Source: an uncultured Acetatifactor sp. (lineage in GTDB: Bacteria; Bacillota; Clostridia; Lachnospirales; Lachnospiraceae). From it: 60,971 bases of DNA. Below the pieces are notes generated by a model. It had not been told where the DNA came from. It made no database searches and was given only the letters and a program-made list of their open reading frames with translations. The stretch covers positions 1 to 60,971 of the forward strand of contig CANQUQ010000013.1 of assembly GCA_947627115.1 (NCBI GenBank), read 5' to 3'. Of the stretch, positions 44,281 through 51,981 are shown one piece after another (position 1 is the stretch's first letter; each line of letters starts with the position of its first letter). The position numbers and the translations under genes were made by a program.

Positions 44281-44343
44281 ATGGAGCTGAAATTTCAAGG
44301 AGACGAGCCCAATGACCTCATAGGAAGGCCATGGATATTTTGA
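44281..44343 (+). CDS. Possible 20-residue leader peptide
   Basis: ATG GAG ... TTT TGA encodes MELKFQGDEPNDLIGRPWIF behind GGAG at 7 bases, and its end overlaps the first possible start of the zinc-ribbon gene. It may be a translated leader or a trace of an older gene; very short, so low confidence. Confidence 0.25.
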   Translation: MELKFQGDEPNDLIGRPWIF

Positions 44344-44975
44344 CAAACTGTCTTGGAGCACAGGAAAAGCAAATGAAGAGTATGTTACAGGGTAAAAGAC
44401 CGGTCATATGTCCTAAGTGTAAATCGGAAAAAACGGCTCCCATATTATATGGCCTGCCGGCAGATGAAATGCTTGAAGCGTCTAAAAGAGGAGAAATCAT
44501 TTTCGGAGGCTGTGCGGTGACAGACGATATGCCGCAGCCGGATTACGGTTGTACGGAATGCGGATTTCGGTGGTCAGATGAGCTTCTTCCGGCAACCCAC
44601 ATTACCAAGGTCAGATATAAGGTTGTTGAGAACGGTCCGTGCCCCCTTGAATTTATGCGGACATGGGTCTATGAGATCAAGCAGGACGGAAGCTGCACCA
44701 AATACCAGTATCAGGGGCGAGGCGGAAGGTATCAGTCCCGTGAGATTAAAAAGGTCAGCGGCTGGAGGGTATACCGTTTGGCACGCAGTCTGCAGAAGAT
44801 CATAGGCGCTCCGTTATGGGAGAGCAATATTATTGACGGAAGGGTCTGCGACGGATTCCGTTATAATCTGCAGATATCCTATACGGACAACCGCAAGCTA
44901 ATCCTGGAAGGCGATGTATCCGGGGGAACATTTGATTCCATTTTGGATAGATTTGTGCGGAATGTTTTTGATTAG
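44331..44975 (+). CDS. Zinc-ribbon protein, function unknown
   Basis: A protein of up to 214 residues. An N-terminal ribbon has CPKC (about 27-30) and CTECGF (about 80-83) with a GGC turn between. The C-terminal half is a compact domain with WVYEIKQDGS and YRLARSLQKI. ATG 44331 has AGGA at 5 bases, and ATG 44373 (MKSMLQGKR) also has AGGAAAAG upstream, so the start is open. The next gene, a macrodomain protein, starts 26 bases later, so the two form one unit behind the 44227 promoter. Confidence 0.7.
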   Translation: MDILTNCLGAQEKQMKSMLQGKRPVICPKCKSEKTAPILYGLPADEMLEASKRGEIIFGGCAVTDDMPQPDYGCTECGFRWSDELLPATHITKVRYKVVENGPCPLEFMRTWVYEIKQDGSCTKYQYQGRGGRYQSREIKKVSGWRVYRLARSLQKIIGAPLWESNIIDGRVCDGFRYNLQISYTDNRKLILEGDVSGGTFDSILDRFVRNVFD

Positions 44976-45001
44976 CAGGAGCGTTAGGAAGAAGGTGCCC
45001 T

Positions 45002-45517
45002 ATGAGTAACATTTGTATTCAGAAGATTAGTATTACAAAGCTTTATACGGACGCTATAGTCAATGCTGCGAACGAGAGACTGTGGGAAGGTGGCGGAGTC
45101 TGCGGTGCAATTTTTCGGGAAGCGGGTTCAAAGGAACTGACTAAAGCGTGTGAGGCGATCGGCGGCTGTAAGACCGGCAGTGCAATCATAACGCCGGGAT
45201 TTGCGCTTCCGGCGAAGTATATTATTCATGCCGTAGGACCGAGATGGAGCGGCGGAGAACGGGACGAGCCTCAATTATTATACAGTGCATATGAGAATTC
45301 TTTGCAGCTTGCAAAGGAGAAGGGGTGTCATTCTATCGGATTTCCGCTGATTTCAGCAGGGATATTTGGCTATCCTGTGGAGCAGGCATGGAGAAAGGCT
45401 CTGCAGGCATGCACAGATTTTATCGAAAAAAATCCACATTATGAGATAGAGATTGTATTTGCGGTTCTTGATGAGAATGTTCTGGCTATGGGTCAGAAAA
45501 TTTTGCAGGAAATTTGA
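45002..45517 (+). CDS. Macrodomain protein, putative ADP-ribosyl/O-acetyl-ADP-ribose hydrolase
   Basis: A 171-residue stand-alone macrodomain. The ADP-ribose pocket elements DAIVNAAN, GGGVCGAIF and the phosphate loop PLISAGIFGYP are intact, so ligand binding and hydrolysis are likely. Members act on O-acetyl-ADP-ribose or mono-ADP-ribosylated substrates. Follows the zinc-ribbon gene in the same direction. Whether it relates to the XRE-ImmA-PIN genes upstream is unknown. No terminator is seen after it. Confidence 0.88.
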   Translation: MSNICIQKISITKLYTDAIVNAANERLWEGGGVCGAIFREAGSKELTKACEAIGGCKTGSAIITPGFALPAKYIIHAVGPRWSGGERDEPQLLYSAYENSLQLAKEKGCHSIGFPLISAGIFGYPVEQAWRKALQACTDFIEKNPHYEIEIVFAVLDENVLAMGQKILQEI

Positions 45518-45664
45518 AGCTTTATTCAGTTTCTTATTTGCTCAGCGGGGAAGTAATTCAACCTTTGCAGAACAGTAATTTCCCATAACCGAGGGAATGT
45601 GCTGTACTTCCCTTTGGCAGATAGATAAGAAAAACACCTTCCCTTTGTTTTGCCCGAAAATAGG

Positions 45665-45694
45665 TTGCATGAATGATATGGAATCAACTATAAT
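45665..45694 (+). promoter_or_regulatory. SigA promoter of pyk
   Basis: TTGCAT, an 18-base spacer and TATAAT, 32 bases before the pyk ATG. Confidence 0.75.
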
Positions 45695-45725
45695 GATGCA
45701 TATTGTAATGAGGTGGTGAAATCAG

Positions 45726-47141
45726 ATGAGAAAGACCAAGATAATCTGTACGATCGGACCGGCGAGCGAGAGCGAAGAGACTCTCAGAGATATGTGCCTA
45801 GCAGGAATGAATGTGGCGAGGCTGAATTTTTCCCATGGCACCCATGAGGAGCATCAGGTCAAGCTCGACACGATCAGGAAGGTCAGGGAAGAACTCGATC
45901 TTCCGATTGCTGTCATGCTTGACACCAAAGGACCGGAATATAGGATACGAACCTTCGAGAACCATAAGATATATCTGAATGACGGCGATACGTTTACCTT
46001 TACTACGGATGATTGTATCGGTACGAACGAGCGTGTCTCGGTAAGCTATAAGCACCTTGCAGATGAAGTGAGTACAGGCGATATGATTCTGGTAAATAAC
46101 GGCCTGCTTTCCTTCCGGGTCAAGAGCATCAGCGGCAGCGATGTTTTCTGCGATGTGATCATCGGAGGAGAAATGTCTGACCGCAAGAGCATGAATTTTC
46201 CGAATCATGTCCTCAAGGGTGACTATCTCAGCGAGCAGGACAAGGAAGATCTGTTGTTCGGCATCAGGAACGGTATTGACTTTGTGGCAGCCTCCTTTGT
46301 CTCCAACAAGAGTGATGTGGAAATGCTGCGCTCCTTCCTTGACGCTAACGGCGGCGAGGACATTGATATCATCGCAAAGATAGAGAACCGTTCCGGCGTA
46401 GATCATATTGACGAGATATGTGAGATCGCCGACGGTATAATGGTCGCACGGGGAGATCTCGGAGTAGAGATCCCGTTCGTAGAAGTCCCTTCGATACAGA
46501 AATATCTGATAAAAAAATGCCGTTTGCTGGGCAAGCGTGTCATTACGGCCACGGAGATGCTGGAATCCATGATACAGAATCCCCGTCCCACAAGGGCGGA
46601 GATCTCCGATGTGGCCAATGCCGTCTATGACGGATCGTCTGCGATAATGCTTTCGGGTGAGACGGCTTCGGGCAAGTATCCTGTCGCAGCCGTTAAAAAT
46701 ATGGCGGAGATTGCTGAAAGCACGGAAAAGACCATCGATTACAGAAAGCAGTTCGCGACCACCGAGTATGAGATCCAGAACAATATCGACGCTGTATCCC
46801 ATGCCACCTGTGCCATGGCAATAGACACAAGGGCAAAAGGAATTGTTATCAGCTCTCTGTCAGGCGTGACAGTCCGTATGGTGAGCCGTTTCAGGCCGCC
46901 GGTCGATATTATTGGCATGACCACATCAAAAAGGGCCTGGAGAAAGCTCAGCCTCAGCTGGGGTGTGAAGCCCGTAATGAGCGAGGAGTTCAATTCTGTG
47001 GATGTGATGTTCTATCACGCCCTGCAGAGTGCAAAACAAATTTTCGGTCTTGTCCAGGGCGATAATGTCATTCTGACGGGCGGACAGATCAACGGAAAGT
47101 CGAACAATACGAACACGATCCGCCTTGAGACTGTCCGCTGA
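45726..47141 (+). CDS. pyk: Pyruvate kinase
   Basis: A 471-residue glycolytic enzyme making pyruvate and ATP from PEP and ADP. KIICTIGPAS at the start, MLDTKGPEYR, the catalytic loop with K in IAKIENRSGVDHIDE and the signature MVARGDLGVEIP are present. It ends at the standard C-domain and lacks the extra PEP-utiliser domain found in Bacillus enzymes. GAGGTGG precedes the ATG. Terminator-like hairpin after it. Confidence 0.95.
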   Translation: MRKTKIICTIGPASESEETLRDMCLAGMNVARLNFSHGTHEEHQVKLDTIRKVREELDLPIAVMLDTKGPEYRIRTFENHKIYLNDGDTFTFTTDDCIGTNERVSVSYKHLADEVSTGDMILVNNGLLSFRVKSISGSDVFCDVIIGGEMSDRKSMNFPNHVLKGDYLSEQDKEDLLFGIRNGIDFVAASFVSNKSDVEMLRSFLDANGGEDIDIIAKIENRSGVDHIDEICEIADGIMVARGDLGVEIPFVEVPSIQKYLIKKCRLLGKRVITATEMLESMIQNPRPTRAEISDVANAVYDGSSAIMLSGETASGKYPVAAVKNMAEIAESTEKTIDYRKQFATTEYEIQNNIDAVSHATCAMAIDTRAKGIVISSLSGVTVRMVSRFRPPVDIIGMTTSKRAWRKLSLSWGVKPVMSEEFNSVDVMFYHALQSAKQIFGLVQGDNVILTGGQINGKSNNTNTIRLETVR

Positions 47142-47181
47142 TTCTAAGCTCGTGTGTAATATAATAATATAAATAAGGCGG

Positions 47182-47219
47182 CAGCCGTATTCTGTAGATG
47201 ACGGAGTACGGCTGTTTCT
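47182..47219 (+). terminator. Terminator-like hairpin after pyk
   Basis: CAGCCGTA (47182-47189) pairs with TACGGCTG (47207-47214) followed by TTTCT; moderate strength. Confidence 0.6.
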
Positions 47220-47273
47220 AAAGCCACATAGGCAGATGTATGAAATTTTGTGCGGAAAGGGGGATGTGAGTGA

Positions 47274-48158
47274 ATGAACAAATTAAAATCCGTCTGGAAG
47301 GAGCTTGACCCTAAAACATTTATTGCGCTGACGGTCGCAGGAATCGTCAATGCCTTCGGCGTTACCGTATTTCTTTTCCCCGTAAAGCTCTATGACAGCG
47401 GGATATCGGGACTTTCCATGCTGCTTGACCGGATAACGCCCGCAGGCCTGACCTTATCGCTGTTCCTCATCGTTTTGAATGTTCCTATTTTCCTTTTCGG
47501 ACTTCGTCGTGAGGGCGCTGCCTTTACGGTATATTCCATATTTACAGTTGCAGTCTACTCGGTAATGTCATTTTTGATCATGAATGTATTTCCTATCGAT
47601 GTCTCATTTATTTCTCCGCTTGCGGGTTCCGATCTGCTTCTGTGTGCCGTATTCGGCGGAGTCATCTCCGGTATCGGCAGCGGCCTGACGATCCGATTCG
47701 GCGGCGCCATTGACGGAATAGATGTCCTGTCAGTCATTTTTGCAAGAAGGATCGGGATTTCCATCGGTTCCTTTGTGCTTATATTCAACACGGTACTGTA
47801 TATTATCTGCGGAATTATAATACAGAGCTGGATATTACCGCTCTATTCCATTGTGGCTTACTATATCGGCTCCAAAACGGTGGATTTTGTCGTTGAAGGA
47901 ATCGACAAATCCAAGTGTGCCATGATTGTTACAACAAAGGCCGGCAGGATATCTGATGCCCTGACGGAAAATTTCCATTCAAGCGGAACCATCGTGAAGG
48001 CCGTCGGCGGCTATTCCAAGGAAAGCAAGGATATAATTTATTTTATCATGAACCATTTTCAGATTAATAAGCTGAAAAAGATCGTGCATGACATTGACCC
48101 GACGGCATTCATATCTCTCCACGAGGTTTCTGATATCATAAAGAAGAGTGATCAGTAA
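47274..48158 (+). CDS. YitT-family membrane protein
   Basis: A 294-residue protein with five or six N-terminal membrane helices (about 15-195) and a soluble C-terminal DUF2179 domain (about 225-285; VKAVGGYSKESKDIIYFIM). The membrane part shows the Gly-rich repeats typical of the family (GGAIDGIDVLSV). Transport substrate unknown; family function unsettled. GTG at 47269 is close to the ATG but GGAAAGGGGG fits ATG 47274. Confidence 0.88.
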   Translation: MNKLKSVWKELDPKTFIALTVAGIVNAFGVTVFLFPVKLYDSGISGLSMLLDRITPAGLTLSLFLIVLNVPIFLFGLRREGAAFTVYSIFTVAVYSVMSFLIMNVFPIDVSFISPLAGSDLLLCAVFGGVISGIGSGLTIRFGGAIDGIDVLSVIFARRIGISIGSFVLIFNTVLYIICGIIIQSWILPLYSIVAYYIGSKTVDFVVEGIDKSKCAMIVTTKAGRISDALTENFHSSGTIVKAVGGYSKESKDIIYFIMNHFQINKLKKIVHDIDPTAFISLHEVSDIIKKSDQ

Positions 48159-48186
48159 GCCGCCGCTGCAAAAATATCCGGAGCTC

Positions 48187-48213
48187 TAAAAATTTTTGCA
48201 AAAGTGCCGATAT
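48187..48213 (+). promoter_or_regulatory. Candidate sigma-28 (SigD) promoter before the acyltransferase
   Basis: TAAAAATT (48187-48194), 11-base spacer and GCCGATAT (48206-48213). The only mismatches to TAAAGTTT/GCCGATAA are in the less conserved positions and the last base. Compare the flgM site at 60339. Confidence 0.5.
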
Positions 48214-48331
48214 ATGTTAAAATTATGTATCTATGTCAGGAGGGGGTTCCTATGATAAGGATCGGCGGCAGGTATCCGGCGGTGGATCGATACGGCAATT
48301 CAAAGATGCAGACATATCCGGAGAAGCTGCA

Positions 48332-49381
48332 ATGAACGGTACCCGCAGAACATATTTTGATTTGATAAGAATAGCGGCCTGCTTTCTGGTGATCGTTGTG
48401 CATGTGTCTTCGGTTCCGGCCACCGCATGCCCGGTGGATACCTTTGATTATCAGGCCGGCGTCGCATATAATACTCTGGCCATAGTATCCCCGGCCCTGT
48501 TCTTTATGCTGAGCGGCGCTCTTTTCCTGCATCCCGCGTCAGGGAAGGTTACCTTGAAACAAATATGGGGCAAATATATACTGCGCCTGACGGTCGCCTA
48601 TATTTTTTGGTCCAATCTTTTCACATTTGTTGCCTGGGCGCCGTATTACACCTTCTCCTGGGGCACCGTAAAATTATTCGTAAAAGAATTTTTCACAGGT
48701 ACGCCCATGTATCATCTGTGGTTCATTCCTGCGATCGTAGCGATTTATATGGTACTGCCCCTGCTGCAGGCCGCCTTTGCCGAAAGAAGGAATTGTCGGT
48801 ATTATCTTCTGCTCTTTCTGGTGGTCCAGGTGCTTCTGCCGACGCTGCAGAAGCTTGAACTCCCCAATTTTAATATGCTGCTTCAGCCGTACTCCCGGAT
48901 CCCTTTTTTCTTATGTATGGGCAATGTGGGCTATTTTGTCCTGGGATATTACCTGAGTACGGAAGCCTTCACGCGGAGGGCGCGAAGGGCCGTCTATATT
49001 TTAGGTGTGGCGGGAACCGTGGCAGCCGTGGGAATGGAGGAATATATATCGGTCCGTCAGAACATGCAGACCGCGATCTTCAGCGATCTGTTCTCCCTCA
49101 ATACGTTGCTGCTGGCGTGTGCCGTTTTTGTCGGGGCCCGGTATGCTCCGTGGAGGCTGGACAGAGCGGCGGTTCCGTTGGAGAAGCTTTCCCGGCTGAC
49201 ATTCGGCATTTATCTCGTTCATCCGCTGTTCATAAATATCATGGCAGACAGATGTGCGTTCCTGGATGAGATCAATGTCATTCTTCGAATACCGATTGCC
49301 GCTGCGGCAATTTTTCTCTGCAGCGCGGCTGTGGCCTGGTGTATTTCAAAAATACCGGTCGTCGGGAAATATATAGCTTAG
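48332..49381 (+). CDS. Acyltransferase 3-family membrane protein (O-acetyltransferase-like)
   Basis: A 349-residue polytopic protein with about ten helices. The start TYFDLIRIAACFLVIVVHVSS contains the conserved histidine of helix 1 that the OatA/NodX/WecH family uses in catalysis; LTFGIYLVHPL near the end is also typical. It would O-acylate a cell-surface glycan or glycolipid. The frame opens at 48233, but ATG 48332 follows GGAGAAG. The nuclease gene begins 26 bases after it. A sigma-28-like site upstream suggests co-regulation with motility. Confidence 0.88.
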   Translation: MNGTRRTYFDLIRIAACFLVIVVHVSSVPATACPVDTFDYQAGVAYNTLAIVSPALFFMLSGALFLHPASGKVTLKQIWGKYILRLTVAYIFWSNLFTFVAWAPYYTFSWGTVKLFVKEFFTGTPMYHLWFIPAIVAIYMVLPLLQAAFAERRNCRYYLLLFLVVQVLLPTLQKLELPNFNMLLQPYSRIPFFLCMGNVGYFVLGYYLSTEAFTRRARRAVYILGVAGTVAAVGMEEYISVRQNMQTAIFSDLFSLNTLLLACAVFVGARYAPWRLDRAAVPLEKLSRLTFGIYLVHPLFINIMADRCAFLDEINVILRIPIAAAAIFLCSAAVAWCISKIPVVGKYIA

Positions 49382-49407
49382 ACCGGTATAGTGGAGGTGC
49401 GCGGACG

Positions 49408-50451
49408 GTGAAGGCAGGAAAACGGAATGGCTGGATTTTGGCAGCCGCTCTTTTTTTGGTATGTATTTTTCTTGGTCGCGGTATGAGCTCCCGGACGGGG
49501 GCTTCCGAGCCTGCTCCCAAAAAGCCGGCTCTGCCTGCCTCCGAAGAGTCTGTCCCACATGATCCCGAAGAGTCTGTCCTGCCTGCTTCCGAAGAGATTG
49601 CACCGCCTGTTTCCGAAGAGACTGTCTCCCAGGAGGCAGCCCCACAGGCTTCTGTGATCGATATTTCCCACATGCCTGAGTATTCCGGGACACCGTATGT
49701 TGTTGTCAACGGCAATGTGCCGGAGTTTTCGGATGCCGACCGGACGGAGGATTCCTTTGAGACATACAGTGAGCTGGACGCGCTTGGCAGGTGCGGTGCG
49801 GCTTACGCCAATATCGGAACGGACCTGATGCCCACGCAGGAGCGCGGCTCCATCGGGCAGGTGAAGCCCACCGGGTGGCATCTTGTCAGATACGATATTT
49901 TGGATGACATTTATCTCTACAATCGCTGCCACCTGATCGGATACCAGCTCACCGGCGAGAACTCCAACGAGAAGAATCTGATCACCGGGACAAGGTATCT
50001 GAATGTGGAGGGAATGCTGCCGTTTGAAAATGCGGTGGCCGATTACATAAGGGAGACCGGGAACCATGTCCTTTATCGGGTGACGCCGATCTTTGAGGGG
50101 GATGATCTGCTCGTGCGCGGCGTCCAGATGGAGGCGGAATCGGTGGAGGATGACGGCGCGGGAATCTCCTTTAATGTGTATTGTTACAATGTCCAGCCGG
50201 GCATCAGGATCGATTATGCCACCGGGGACAGCGGGCTCGCCGAAGGCATTCCCGCGGAGACCTCCGCCCCAGGACCGGAGCCTGCCGGCGGCGCTGTGAC
50301 CTATATACTGAACACCAACACCCATAAATTCCACGAGCCGTCCTGCTCCGGGGCTGCGGATATCAGCGAAAGGAACAGGCAGGAGTTTACGGGTACAAGG
50401 GAGGAAGCGATCGGCATGGGGTATTCGCCCTGCGGCATCTGTCGACCGTAG
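49408..50451 (+). CDS. Secreted DNA/RNA non-specific nuclease
   Basis: A 347-residue exported nuclease. GTG start behind GGAGGTG. A signal or anchor helix (about 8-25) is followed by a Pro/Ser/Glu linker with repeats of the type PASEESV (about 35-80). The catalytic domain (about 95-285) has NRCHLIGYQL with the active-site His and KNLITGTRYLN with the metal-binding Asn. The C-terminal tail (about 300-347) has an H-x3-C ... CGIC arrangement seen in many of these nucleases. The motif is usually NRGH, so Cys replaces Gly here. Likely scavenges external nucleic acid. Confidence 0.86.
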   Translation: MKAGKRNGWILAAALFLVCIFLGRGMSSRTGASEPAPKKPALPASEESVPHDPEESVLPASEEIAPPVSEETVSQEAAPQASVIDISHMPEYSGTPYVVVNGNVPEFSDADRTEDSFETYSELDALGRCGAAYANIGTDLMPTQERGSIGQVKPTGWHLVRYDILDDIYLYNRCHLIGYQLTGENSNEKNLITGTRYLNVEGMLPFENAVADYIRETGNHVLYRVTPIFEGDDLLVRGVQMEAESVEDDGAGISFNVYCYNVQPGIRIDYATGDSGLAEGIPAETSAPGPEPAGGAVTYILNTNTHKFHEPSCSGAADISERNRQEFTGTREEAIGMGYSPCGICRP

Positions 50452-50487
50452 GAGAGGAAGCGGAAGCGGGACCGATAATGTTTGAAC

Positions 50488-50516
50488 TTGTCTTGGCTGG
50501 ATTTATTTGGTATAAT
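50488..50516 (+). promoter_or_regulatory. SigA promoter of the PPi-type phosphofructokinase gene
   Basis: TTGTCT, a 17-base spacer and TATAAT, 62 bases before the start. Confidence 0.75.
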
Positions 50517-50577
50517 CGTGTTGTGCTCGCGTAGAAGGCCGGGCAGAGAATAAAATAAGATCAAAGGAGATGTGACA

Positions 50578-51804
50578 ATGAAAGGAAATATTGTTGTTGG
50601 TCAGTCAGGCGGCCCTACAGCCGTTATCAACTCCTCCGTGGCAGGTGTTTACGCTGCGGCCAAGAAGCTGGGAGTCAAGAAGGTCTACGGCATGGTTCAC
50701 GGCATCGAGGGATTTTTGGAGGATAAGATGATCGATCTGGGCGAATACCTGGACGACGAGACAGGAATCGAACTGCTCAAGAGGACTCCCTCTGCATTTC
50801 TTGGCTCCTGCCGCTTCAAGATGCCCAAGATCGAGGGCCATGAGGATGTGTATGAGAAAATTTTTGAAATTATGGAAAAGCACGATATTGAGTGCCTGTT
50901 CTATGCGGGCGGCAACGACTCCATGGACACCGTCAAGATGCTTTCCGACTATGCGGCAGCCCACAATAAGCCTCAGAGATTCATGGGCGTGCCCAAGACC
51001 ATCGACAATGACCTGCCGGTGACGGATCACTGTCCTGGATACGGTTCCGCAGCAAAATACATTGCGACTTCCCTGAAGGAGATCATCCGCGACAACGAGT
51101 CTTTCGGCGCCAAGAAGCCTACCATCTGCATCGTGGAGATCATGGGACGTAACGCAGGATGGCTCACCGCGGCGGCTGCTCTGGCAAAGGGCGACGACTG
51201 CAGCGGATGCGATGCGATCTATCTTCCGGAGAGAGTCTTCGATATGGACAAATTCATGGAGGATGTGAAGAAGCTGGCAGCGACCAAGTCCTCCGTCGTT
51301 ATTGCGGTATCCGAGGGCGTCAAGGTCGCAGACGGCAGATATGTATGTGAGATCGGCAGAGAGGTGGCAGTGGATGCGTTCGGACATAAGCAGATGTCCG
51401 GTACGGCGGTGATGCTGGCCGATAAGATCGCGGCCGAGACAGGGCTGAAGACCCGCGCGATCGAGTTCTCCACACTGCAGAGAGCGGCTACGCACCTGGC
51501 TTCCCTGACAGACATCAATGAGGCGTTCCAGGTCGGCCACGATGCGGTCATGGCAGCAGAGGAGGGCAAGACGGGCATGATGATCACTCTCGACAGGAAC
51601 GGCGACGATCCTTATCAGTGCGGTACCAGCGCATATGATATCCATGCGATCGCCAATGTGGAGAGGAACGTTCCCGACGAGTGGATCACAGAGGACGGCA
51701 AGGGCCTTACGGAAGGCTACGAGAAATATGCAAGACCGCTCATCATGGGCGAACTGCAGCCGCTCTTTGTAAACGGTCTGCCGAGACATTTAGTGAGAAA
51801 ATAA
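50578..51804 (+). CDS. pfp: PPi-type 6-phosphofructokinase
   Basis: A 408-residue phosphofructokinase of the longer clade. VGQSGGPTAVIN opens the protein; PKTIDNDLPVTDHCPGYGSA carries the lysine that marks PPi-dependent enzymes, and EIMGRNAGW follows. The cosubstrate loop reads GGNDSMDT, where PPi enzymes have GGDDS and ATP enzymes GGDGS, so the cosubstrate should be tested. Second PFK besides pfkA. ATG 50578 follows AAAGGAGATG. Confidence 0.88.
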   Translation: MKGNIVVGQSGGPTAVINSSVAGVYAAAKKLGVKKVYGMVHGIEGFLEDKMIDLGEYLDDETGIELLKRTPSAFLGSCRFKMPKIEGHEDVYEKIFEIMEKHDIECLFYAGGNDSMDTVKMLSDYAAAHNKPQRFMGVPKTIDNDLPVTDHCPGYGSAAKYIATSLKEIIRDNESFGAKKPTICIVEIMGRNAGWLTAAAALAKGDDCSGCDAIYLPERVFDMDKFMEDVKKLAATKSSVVIAVSEGVKVADGRYVCEIGREVAVDAFGHKQMSGTAVMLADKIAAETGLKTRAIEFSTLQRAATHLASLTDINEAFQVGHDAVMAAEEGKTGMMITLDRNGDDPYQCGTSAYDIHAIANVERNVPDEWITEDGKGLTEGYEKYARPLIMGELQPLFVNGLPRHLVRK

Positions 51805-51831
51805 TTTGTATTGGTCGAAGTCCATACAGTT

Positions 51832-51873
51832 CAGCGCGAGAGCATCCGGATCTGCCGGATGCTCTTTGCGCTG
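51832..51873 (+). terminator. Hairpin after the PPi-type phosphofructokinase
   Basis: GAGCATCCGG pairs with CCGGATGCTC, extended by CAGCGC/GCGCTG after short bulges. T-run is only TTT, so efficiency is uncertain. Confidence 0.65.
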
Positions 51874-51892
51874 TTCCGGGAGACGATTTAAA

Positions 51893-51921
51893 TTGATTTC
51901 TCCTGTGCCATATGATAAAAT
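51893..51921 (+). promoter_or_regulatory. SigA promoter of the hybrid-kinase operon
   Basis: TTGATT, a 17-base spacer and TAAAAT, about 60 bases before the first kinase gene. Confidence 0.65.
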
Positions 51922-51981
51922 GACACCAATAAATCGTATGTATAGGACAGCCTTTTGATACGAAGGAGTAAATGAACGGAT

